Below are positions 23,801 to 29,727 of a stretch of DNA of 37,495 nt, piece by piece. The position numbers were made by a program, and so were the translations under genes. The stretch's first letter is position 1. Every line of letters starts with the position of its first letter. The notes under the pieces were generated by a model that was not told the origin of the DNA, made no database searches, and worked only from the letters and a program-made list of their open reading frames with translations. The DNA is from JABWBR01 sp036741235 (GTDB taxonomy: Bacteria; Bacteroidota; Bacteroidia; Chitinophagales; Saprospiraceae): contig DAINSQ010000026.1 in assembly GCA_036741235.1 (NCBI GenBank), positions 1-37,495 on the forward strand, read 5' to 3'.

Positions 23801-24313
23801 GGAAGAACGGTAGACTTCCCCGGGTTCGGTGCCGCAGTACATGACTTCCGGCACGGCAGCGCAAAAATCGACGGAGTAGATATTGGCCTGGTCGTGGCCC
23901 GGGTTTCCATTAGACTGGATGGCGTACAGGGGGCCTACCGGCGTCCAAACGGCGGTTGTATTGCGAGAGCCGGATGTTTGCCATTGGCGTCTTTTTTCGC
24001 GATAAACGCGTTCGGCTTCCGCCAATTCCTGCTGGGTGGGAAATTTTACCCACCCGTTGTCATCCGCATAAACTGCGGCCTTTTTTCGCCAGTGTTTGAA
24101 GTATTGGGTATGATAATTTTTTTGAAATACGCGATTATCGAAATAGCGTTTATAGAGGCTGTCTACGACAAACAGATTGGGAATGGGTTTATACATCTCC
24201 TGCGCCCAATCGGGGGCGGTTTCAATCTGGTAGGGCAGAGGTTGGGCCAGTTGTTGGGAAATAGCGCGATGAGCGCCAAAAAAGAAGAGGAAAACAAACA
24301 GGGCGGCACGCAT
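20861..24313 (-). CDS. Large secreted sialidase/VPS10-like beta-propeller, PKD and T9SS sorting domain protein
   Basis: 1150 residues from the ATG at 24313; the signal peptide MRAALFVFLFFFGAHRAISQ begins there, and a -7 box lies just upstream, so the 24 extra residues of the longer frame are not used. After about 130 residues come many BNR/Asp-box-like propeller repeats (SSNGGDFWEPV, SVDGGDTWGLV, SNDGGQSWTLP, TTDGGANWSQL, TADGGAAWTNL). A PKD-like domain is near residues 800-880 (FYFEDYS ... WSWTFEGG ... VTLTVTDG). A jelly-roll-like stretch follows. The last 75 residues form a type A sorting domain (ISVYPNPVSRSG ... LTPGVYLLGVYG). It is a surface or secreted protein; propellers of this type bind glycans or proteins, but no catalytic residues are evident. 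Confidence 0.88.
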   Translation of the reverse strand: MRAALFVFLFFFGAHRAISQQLAQPLPYQIETAPDWAQEMYKPIPNLFVVDSLYKRYFDNRVFQKNYHTQYFKHWRKKAAVYADDNGWVKFPTQQELAEAERVYREKRRQWQTSGSRNTTAVWTPVGPLYAIQSNGNPGHDQANIYSVDFCAAVPEVMYCGTEPGEVYRSSNGGDFWEPVTMRENFNSGISAIEAHPVNPDVVLAGSYHHIKKSTTGGQEWTTVLSGDLGVNEILIHPIDTQIVLAACNAGLYRSVDGGDTWGLVFPNRCYDIKPNAGNPNMLYLVRNNPAQNSCEFLISDNLGGSWAVQSNGWYSSSAPERNDEGARIGVTPADPNRVYAYLIGQSKDGDMGFIGVLRSNDGGQSWTLPNPPYGGPYSPQHPNLGAINPVEGGYWQGFYNCAIMVSNTDPDKILIGGLNLWSSQDGGATYTPLGGYQGNQIPIHVDMQDFRALGNYYWITTDGGIYRSTDFFQSAANSIRKSDGLRASDYWGFGSGWNEDVLVGGLYHNGNLGYHENYGPNTFMNLGGGEAPTGYVNPGFNRKTYFSDVNGCLMPATVPGELNYFSFGIDPNESYFAGESSELEFHPDCYNIAFTGKDHQLWKTTDGGASFTLLHSFGDNPNSKVFHIEISRRNPQVMYVAQAFSGSSGRLWKTTDGGANWSQLVLPPANSRLIQLALNPLNDNELWIGYVNGVDGKKVYKTADGGAAWTNLSTPALNGERVHNIVHIGGADGSIYVFTDKTVYYRNNAMADWIPVNEGLPEFISTQSARPFYRDGKIRLASYGKGIWESPVVDTVQQPVAKAMVDKLVQTVICQIDSFYFEDYSILNHAGASWSWTFEGGQPATSSLRNPVAYFSQPGEFLVTLTVTDGTGQSDTDSLYVSIQNYDIPSTLQEGFQANFPPTGFSIQSESAGGEWSLNTSIGGYGQSTQCAYFDNYYIDSQGSADDLRMSLDLAGADEASLIYDIAYTLYGYPYVDTLAILVSADCGATFEELYRKGGEELATAPATTDYFTPTNEQWRTDTLDLSAYAGSEHLIVAFRNLGRYGNVLYIDNINLQIDTLVVAVTDIKQDQISVYPNPVSRSGILNVFQQWPGNTYAILYDSKGAQISRQDLGLTTQVALAPYNLTPGVYLLGVYGESRMQFFRIAVD

Positions 24314-24347
24314 AATAAGCGGATTAGTGGGTGGAAAAAACTCGTGC

Positions 24348-24355
24348 CAAAAATA
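24348..24355 (-). promoter_or_regulatory. -7 box of the propeller protein gene
   Basis: TATTTTTG on the minus strand, a perfect TAnnTTTG, about 35 bp before the ATG at 24313. It lies inside the longer reading from 24385 and argues for the shorter start. Confidence 0.45.
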
Positions 24356-24421
24356 ACCAATTGACGGGATTATCGCGACGCGCAAGAAGTCGCCGAAATT
24401 GCAGAACGGTTATTGAGAGGC

Positions 24422-24457
24422 GTGGGTGTGAACTTGCAAAGCATCGCTCACACCCAC
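24422..24457. terminator. Perfect 10-bp hairpin after the TonB-dependent receptor gene
   Basis: GTGGGTGTGA (24422-24431) and TCACACCCAC (24448-24457) pair perfectly around a 16-nt loop, directly 3' of the minus-strand receptor gene that ends at 24473. No T tract follows in either direction, so it is a stem-loop at the transcript end rather than a textbook terminator. Confidence 0.55.
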
Positions 24458-24472
24458 CAAAGGCCGCTAATA

Positions 24473-26887
24473 TCAGAAATTAGCCCTCAGCGACAGGATA
24501 AAGTTCCTGCCGGCGCCTGCTACTCCCGAGCTGTAAGGCCGGTAGCGCTGGTCGGTCATGTTTTCGAGGCCGGCGCTCGCCGACAGTTGGTCGGTGAATT
24601 GGTACAAAGCCTTGAAATTGAGCGTATACCAGGCCGGAGAATAGGGGTTGCCGTTTCTGTCGGCAGCGAAAAGATAGGCTGTGCCTCGCCCTTCTTCCGA
24701 AAGATTTTCAAAACTCACTTCGCCCGAATAGGCGGCGTAGAATTGCAGGTTGAGCTTACTGGCCTTGTACGTAAGCCTGCTGATGCCAAACCAGGGCGCC
24801 GCATGGCGCGACGGGCTGACCTCGCCGTTGTCGAGCTCTTCTTCGCCTTTCTGGTAGTTAATTTGCGAAGAAAAACCAAAACCGCCGGGCAATTTGACTT
24901 CCAACCCCAATTGTACCCCGTAAACATGGGCAACCGCAGCGTTTTGAATGGCCTGAACGCCGCTCAGATTGCCGTCGTAGATGATGCTGTCTTGCCCGTT
25001 GAGGGTGAAATCGCGCCGCACCATTGCATTATCGAGAATGGTGTAATACCCGGTCAGGTCAACTTTAACCGATTTGCCAAAGATGCGGGCCATGCCCAAT
25101 TCGGCATTGTAGGCGTATTCGGCTTTCAGATCAGGGTTTGGTACGACGACAGAGCCCGGTTCCGAGTCAAAAATTTTGCCGACATCGTCTACGTTGGGCG
25201 CTCGGAAACCCGTGGCAACATTGGCGCTGATGGTCCAAGTATCGGATGGGTTGAACACTAAGCCGAAGCTGCCCGTTAATGCGCCGTTGTTGATTTCCGC
25301 TTTGGAGAACGGGAAAGGATAAAATTCCGCGTTGTTGGTGAAATCGGCGTACAGGTTGAAATAATTGTACCTGGCGCCGGCTTGCAACATCGCCTTTTTT
25401 GACAACCTGTACTGGTAGTTGAGGTAGGCGGCGTAAGAATTCCAGTAAGACTGCGGATAGCGCGATGGGCCGCGATTGACGGCCCCCGTTGTGATATCTT
25501 CATCGGTCCCTGTGGAAATAACATCGTCGGTAACGGCTTCGAGGCCGTAAAACAGCGTCTGCCTGTCGCCCGCAGTTTTGATGAAGTCGATATTAGCCGA
25601 CCAGGCGTTTACTTTTTCATACCGGTTAAAACGGGTTGAACTGTTCAAATCCCGGTCGAAGCGGCTTTCTTCAAATTGCTGGTAGGCCAACCTTACGGTT
25701 AATTGGTCATATATCCCGTTGTTGGCGCTGTGGGTAACCTGAAGGGCGTTCATCAGCCATACCTGTGGGCCGTAGCGCCACTCTGCACTGCGCGGCAGGC
25801 CGTTGCTTCGCGTGCGGATGAGTCTGTCGTAGCGGTCGAAGTCGGAGGTGGCCGAATAGTGAAAACCGAATTGAAAATCCCAGTTTTCATGCGGCTGATA
25901 CCGGATTTTCTGCATCATACTGATCTGCGAATAGCCGGTGGGGCGCTGCACCAAGGGGTCGTTGTTGGTCACTACCACATCTTTGCCGTCCTGGCGTTCT
26001 ACGTAAAAAGGCCGCAGGTAATCGTCGGGGCCGAAAGACCCCATACGCAAATCGCCGAAATCGTTGCTGGAGTAGCTACTCACAAAAGCCCATTTTTTAC
26101 CGCCCACGTTCACATCAAAATGGCCGGTCCGCTCGCTGTTGGCGGAGGCGTAACGCCCCACTACTTTGCCCGAAACATGGGCGTGGTCGTAGGGGGAAAA
26201 CTGGGTGGTGAGGGTTTGAAAACTCATTACCCCGCCGATGGCGTCGCTGCCGTAAATAATAGAACCCGGGCCGAAAAATACTTCGGCGCGCTCCACCGCA
26301 AAGGGGTCGAGCGAAATCACATTCTGCAGGTTGCCGCTGCGAAAGATGGCGGTATTCATCCGCACCCCGTCAACGGTATAGAGCAGGCGGTTGGTGGCAA
26401 ATCCCCTGATTATAGGACTTCCGCCGCCTTGCTGGCTTTTTTGGATAAAAACTTCCCCGGAGGCGCCAAGCATATCGGCGGCAGTCTGCGGGTTTTGCAA
26501 GGCCACATCCCGAGGTATGATCGAAATGATCCTGGAGGGGATATCTCGTTTGGATTGATTCCAGCGCGTGGCGGACACCACCACCTGGTCGAGCGAAATA
26601 TTGGTAGAAATGAGGCCTATGTTGAATTGGCTCTGTTCCAGTTCGAAGTAGCTGCGCGTTTCTGTTTGATACCCCATCAACCTTATTTCAATGGCCGTTG
26701 CGCCCCGAAATTCGCTGATGTCGGCTTGCCCGCCGGCATTAGTGATGGCAAATGCCGAGGGTTCGTTACTGGAAAGGGTGACTAGCTCAAGCGCCTGCCC
26801 TGTTTCCTGATCGCGAATGGTGATGATTTGGGAAAAGGCCGCGTGATAAAATCCAACGCATAGCCAAAATAACCATAACTTTTTCAT
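24473..26887 (-). CDS. TonB-dependent outer-membrane receptor
   Basis: 804 residues. Signal peptide (1-19), a short CarboxypepD_reg-like beta domain (about 20-95, ITIRDQETGQALELVTL), a plug domain (about 105-220: VVVSATRWNQSKRDIPSRI, GGGSPIIRGFATNRLLYTVDG, ERAEVFFGPGSIIYGSDAIGG), and a barrel ending in the aromatic residue typical of outer-membrane proteins (LSLRANF). The sequence resembles the hemoglobin/heme/transferrin-type receptors (TonB-hemoglobin family), so heme or an iron complex is a possible substrate, but no His-based heme motif is clear. It is third in a minus-strand unit after two unknown exported proteins, with an 85-bp gap before it. Confidence 0.93.
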   Translation of the reverse strand: MKKLWLFWLCVGFYHAAFSQIITIRDQETGQALELVTLSSNEPSAFAITNAGGQADISEFRGATAIEIRLMGYQTETRSYFELEQSQFNIGLISTNISLDQVVVSATRWNQSKRDIPSRIISIIPRDVALQNPQTAADMLGASGEVFIQKSQQGGGSPIIRGFATNRLLYTVDGVRMNTAIFRSGNLQNVISLDPFAVERAEVFFGPGSIIYGSDAIGGVMSFQTLTTQFSPYDHAHVSGKVVGRYASANSERTGHFDVNVGGKKWAFVSSYSSNDFGDLRMGSFGPDDYLRPFYVERQDGKDVVVTNNDPLVQRPTGYSQISMMQKIRYQPHENWDFQFGFHYSATSDFDRYDRLIRTRSNGLPRSAEWRYGPQVWLMNALQVTHSANNGIYDQLTVRLAYQQFEESRFDRDLNSSTRFNRYEKVNAWSANIDFIKTAGDRQTLFYGLEAVTDDVISTGTDEDITTGAVNRGPSRYPQSYWNSYAAYLNYQYRLSKKAMLQAGARYNYFNLYADFTNNAEFYPFPFSKAEINNGALTGSFGLVFNPSDTWTISANVATGFRAPNVDDVGKIFDSEPGSVVVPNPDLKAEYAYNAELGMARIFGKSVKVDLTGYYTILDNAMVRRDFTLNGQDSIIYDGNLSGVQAIQNAAVAHVYGVQLGLEVKLPGGFGFSSQINYQKGEEELDNGEVSPSRHAAPWFGISRLTYKASKLNLQFYAAYSGEVSFENLSEEGRGTAYLFAADRNGNPYSPAWYTLNFKALYQFTDQLSASAGLENMTDQRYRPYSSGVAGAGRNFILSLRANF

Positions 26888-26972
26888 TATGAATATTTTA
26901 AAAATAATTTAAACAAATAGACGAAACCTGCCAGTCTAATGGAAAGGCAAGTGTTGGTTGATACCGACTTGT

Positions 26973-27512
26973 TCAAATTATTTCAGGCGGGGGCTTCGGA
27001 GGAGCTAAAGGGTTGAAAGGATAATACCCGGTTGTTACATAAAAGTTCGTACCCCCGGAAAGCCCGTCAACAGGCAGCGATAGTCGCCATTGCCAGGGGC
27101 TGGAATAGTATAGGTGCTGAATAAAGCTGATGAGTCGTTGTTGGTTTTCCCGGTGACGGGGGTTGTTGCCCAAAGCCCGGGCAACGAGCAGATATAGCTG
27201 GCGGTTGAGTTGGGTCTCTTCTTCGTCAAGCCAACACCAGTAGTAGGTACTGTCGCCCCTGACTTCTATTTCGACCACATCGTACATGTGCCCCCTGTAT
27301 TCAAATTCGCCTGGTTCTCGCCAGTCGAGTTGGGCGGATGACCGGGCTGTGGCTATTTTTACAAGCGTTAATTCGGATTTTTCCAGCCCTTCAAAGAGTT
27401 TTTGTTTGATTTCTCTTTTTACCTGCTTTTTTTCAATATGCAACCAACTGTAGGTGGCCGCAAAAGGCGCCCACAAACAAAACAGCAATAATATGCCGGG
27501 CAGTTTGGTCAT
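26973..27512 (-). CDS. Unknown exported protein, second gene of the receptor operon
   Basis: 179 residues with an N-terminal hydrophobic segment (LPGILLLFCLWAPFAATYSWL) that is a signal peptide or membrane anchor. A charged helix follows (EKKQVKREIKQKLFEGLEKSE), then a compact alpha/beta domain with FEYRGHMYDVVEIEVRGDSTYYWCW. The C-terminus is proline-rich (PLAPPKPPPE). The start overlaps the stop of the upstream gene by ATGA, so the two are translationally coupled. I recognise no named family; it resembles small proteins found beside TonB receptors in Bacteroidota, where a role in metal or heme handling is often guessed. Confidence 0.7.
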   Translation of the reverse strand: MTKLPGILLLFCLWAPFAATYSWLHIEKKQVKREIKQKLFEGLEKSELTLVKIATARSSAQLDWREPGEFEYRGHMYDVVEIEVRGDSTYYWCWLDEEETQLNRQLYLLVARALGNNPRHRENQQRLISFIQHLYYSSPWQWRLSLPVDGLSGGTNFYVTTGYYPFNPLAPPKPPPEII

Positions 27513-28465
27513 TTATGTCCTCCTGAGCCATGCCGCATCAGCAGGGTATTGCGTACCAATTCGGCAATGGGATACGGCGGATTTTTCGACATGAGCTCGC
27601 GATAGCGCAGGTCGGCCTCGTAAATCATGCCGGCAGTTTCCATGGCGTAAGCTTCCCAGAGTAGTTTGGCATGAGGCCCTGATACGGTATAGTCGCGTTC
27701 TTGCGCAATATTTTCTATCGCTTCCTTGTCCAAATCGGGTTCAGCCACCACGAATTCCTGCCGGGCTATTTGTTCGGCAGGGTTGGCTTTGGCCGTTACT
27801 TTCCAGTAGTAGCGCGTCCGGGTTTTGAAAATGGGCTTCGAGAGGTCAACAGTATGAGTAGTCTGCCGGGTTTCTTCCTGCCAGATCATGGAGTCTTTTT
27901 TGAGATCGTAGATTTGAAACAGCCATTTTCCGGATTTGCCGGTGGGCGAATCCCAGCGGAAAACCGTGGCTTTGGGCAGTAAAAAGCCCTTGGTGGGGAT
28001 GTAGGGTATCGCTTGCTGTTTCTTTTTACCCTTGGGCGCTTTGGTTTTCTTTTTAGTGGGCGCCGGCGCCGGTTCCGAAGCCTTTTTTCTGGCAGCTATG
28101 TCGTTTTCGAAAATAGACATAGATACAATGCTGTTGATGCGGCTGTAAAAATCGCCTGTGATGCCGCCGCGGTTTGCCAGCGGTTTGGCCGGTAATACGG
28201 CTTTCAAATCGTGGCTACCCGGCTTGTCTATGATGAAAAGGATCATCCCTTGTAGCAACTCTACCCTGTCGCTAGCTGCAAGCTTTAACGTCCAGTTTCT
28301 ATTGATGGTCGAACCCAGCCTGAGCGGATAAGATACCGTATCGCCGGGCATCAAATAGGTTACTTTGCCCTGACAATCGAGTACAATGGGCTGGAATTCT
28401 TCTTCCTGCGCCTGCAGTTGACAAATTGCAATTAGCCAACAAGCAAATAAGTAAACTTTTTTCAT
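27509..28465 (-). CDS. Unknown exported protein with FecR-like and Ig-like regions, first gene of the receptor operon
   Basis: 318 residues. Signal peptide MKKVYLFACWLIAICQLQAQ. Residues 25-105 are beta-rich and begin CQGKVTYLMPGDTV, faintly like FecR-type sensor domains. A very basic low-complexity linker follows (about 131-150, KKKTKAPKGKKK). Residues 155-240 look like an Fn3/Ig sandwich (FRWDSPTG ... RYYWKVTA), and the end is helical, TPR-like (LLWEAYAMETAGMIYEADLRYRELM). It overlaps the next gene by 4 bp (ATGA). No family assigned. The architecture suggests a periplasmic scaffold or sensor working with the following protein and receptor. Confidence 0.7.
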   Translation of the reverse strand: MKKVYLFACWLIAICQLQAQEEEFQPIVLDCQGKVTYLMPGDTVSYPLRLGSTINRNWTLKLAASDRVELLQGMILFIIDKPGSHDLKAVLPAKPLANRGGITGDFYSRINSIVSMSIFENDIAARKKASEPAPAPTKKKTKAPKGKKKQQAIPYIPTKGFLLPKATVFRWDSPTGKSGKWLFQIYDLKKDSMIWQEETRQTTHTVDLSKPIFKTRTRYYWKVTAKANPAEQIARQEFVVAEPDLDKEAIENIAQERDYTVSGPHAKLLWEAYAMETAGMIYEADLRYRELMSKNPPYPIAELVRNTLLMRHGSGGHK

Positions 28466-28525
28466 GAAGAATTTACAGGTTTATGTATTTATACTTTCAT
28501 ACACCCTCGTCAATCACAAGCCTTC

Positions 28526-28554
28526 TAAACATAAAACTCATACACAGCTACAAA
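28526..28554 (-). promoter_or_regulatory. Probable promoter of the receptor operon
   Basis: On the minus strand a TTTG (28551-28554) is followed after 17 bp by TATGTTTA (28526-28533), one mismatch from TAnnTTTG. It lies about 60 bp before the ATG at 28465. Confidence 0.35.
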
Positions 28555-28555
28555 A

Positions 28556-28714
28556 TTACTTGGATTTATTTATCAACGAGCGTAGTAATTTTATTTCTTC
28601 TTCCATCCTGCTAATTTGTTCCTCAAATAGACGCCGCTCATGATCAGCTAGCGTATATACTCGGCGGAAATAGGCTTTGTGCAAAGGAGAAAAGCTAAAA
28701 AAGTGAGTAAGCAT
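28556..28714 (-). CDS. Tiny hypothetical protein with coiled-coil end
   Basis: 52 residues from the ATG at 28714 (or 61 from 28741). The first half is hydrophobic-aromatic (MLTHFFSFSPLHKAYFRRV), the second a strongly amphipathic helix (RLFEEQISRMEEEIKLLRSLI). It is divergent from the transposase remnant and shares its first 10 coding bases with it as an inverted repeat. Possibly a small accessory ORF of the mobile element; possibly not expressed. Confidence 0.35.
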   Translation of the reverse strand: MLTHFFSFSPLHKAYFRRVYTLADHERRLFEEQISRMEEEIKLLRSLINKSK

Positions 28715-28756
28715 GGTAAATTTGATTTGTCCAACCGACATTACCTATGCTTACTC
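28705..28756. repeat. 10-bp inverted repeat at the divergent ORF starts
   Basis: GAGTAAGCAT (28705-28714) and ATGCTTACTC (28747-28756) are perfect complements with a 32-bp spacer. Each arm carries the start codon of one divergent ORF, so both begin ATG CTT ACT C. It could be a mobile-element end or a shared operator. Confidence 0.6.
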
Positions 28757-29155
28757 TCAATATCAGCCATGCCGATATTGTAAATGAACGCCATATACTG
28801 GTCGGGCCAGGGTTACAGTCGCCAGGAAGTCGCGCAGCTTAGTGGGGTGCACCGCAACTCGGTCAAGAACTACGTCAAGCTGTATAACAAAGGTGGGCTG
28901 AATGCCTTGAAGCGTTTTCAATACAAAGGGTTTGCTTCGGTTCTTTCTGGCCATCGGGTTACACTTGAGGCTTATTTTCGGGAGTATCCTCCGCGGACAG
29001 CCAAAGAAGCTGCGGCCAAAGTGGAAGCGCTAACCGGCGAAGCTTTAAGCGTTGACGAGGTGCGCCGCTTTATGTACGAAAGGGGAACCCCACCCACAAC
29101 CTGGTTTTTCCCCATTGCGGGAAGACTCCCCTTCTGGGGCCGGGGGTGTGAGTAA
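28747..29155 (+). pseudogene. Truncated IS630-type transposase remnant
   Basis: The frame from 28784 encodes a helix-turn-helix typical of IS630/Tc1-mariner transposases (AIYWSGQGYSRQEVAQLSGV followed by HRNSVKNYVKLYNKGGL) and a second winged-helix segment (PPRTAKEAAAKVEALTGEAL ... VRRFMYERG). After residue about 100 the sequence becomes unrelated (TPPTTWFF...) and stops at 29155. The DDE catalytic domain, roughly 200 residues, is gone. Upstream, the frame from 28747 (MLTLNISHADIVNERH) reads as the likely original N-terminus but is one frame off, so a small deletion probably joined the two. It is dead as a transposase. Confidence 0.75.
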
Positions 29156-29727
29156 GGGGATCCTGTCTTCCTGTAATGCACTAAATTCCGGATACAACTA
29201 CCCGTAAATATCAGCCTTGAGTTTAACTTCATTGCTTCCGCGTTAATTGATACCTGCTAAATAGTTACAAAATAAAAAAGCAATAAGGAGAGCGTAGTTA
29301 TGATATAGTTGCGAATATAGGTGGAAATGCAATTTATTTAGTTGCAAAAATGATATTCGGTCAAATTTTGATAAAATTTGGTAGTCTACCGGCTGGGAAG
29401 TGCCCTGTAAAGACCTTAAACTGGGCCATCGGGGTCTTACTTGGGGAAAGACCTTGCAAGGTTTTCAACGTCACTCCTGAGAAAACCTTGCAAGGTCTAA
29501 ACGAAGCCATCCGGGTTTTACCTGGGAAATCCTTGCAAAGGCTGAACCATGTCGATTTAGTTTCTGCCAAATCGGTGCGCAACAAATCCAGACTGCCCGG
29601 TAGATGGGATTATGTGTATTTGCACTTCCAATAGGCGGAAACTCGTTGATGTTTAGGCAAAAATCTGAGTTGCGCAGAGAAACATGAATACTCAGTGAAA
29701 AACGACAATACACTGTGAATAAAAAAC
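29156..29727. other. 572-bp non-coding accessory region
   Basis: It is AT-richer than its neighbours at 29220-29400. No convincing gene is present: short open frames over 29350-29634 are formed by the palindromic repeats themselves. Contents are the CCTTGCAAGG repeats described separately and, near 29690-29715, two similar short words (CTCAGTGAA / CACTGTGAA). The region looks like the degenerate right flank of the IS630 remnant. Confidence 0.6.
29411..29540. repeat. Palindromic CCTTGCAAGG repeats with 18-bp inverted arms
   Basis: The self-complementary word CCTTGCAAGG occurs twice (29452-29461 and 29486-29495) with a decayed third copy (CCTTGCAAAGG) near 29532-29542. The arms 29449-29466 and 29481-29498 are perfect 18-bp reverse complements around a 14-nt loop. 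Around them a degenerate direct repeat of about 55 bp recurs with a period near 80 bp (GGCCATCGGGGTCTTAC versus AGCCATCCGGGTTTTAC). It is an interspersed-repeat type element, not coding. Confidence 0.75.

Noticed and set aside
24314..24385. N-terminal extension of the propeller protein
   Set aside because: It precedes a perfect signal peptide and overlaps the probable promoter.
28556..28714. Antitoxin of a toxin-antitoxin pair
   Set aside because: The tiny ORF has a coiled-coil end but no partner toxin; the divergent neighbour is a transposase remnant.
29411..29540. Possible CRISPR array
   Set aside because: The repeats are too few, irregularly spaced and self-complementary over their full length, and there are no cas genes in the window.
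29350..29634. Open frame of 94 codons in the repeat region
   Set aside because: Its codons are made by the CCTTGCAAGG repeats and their flanks; the opposite strand is open there too, as expected for palindromic DNA.
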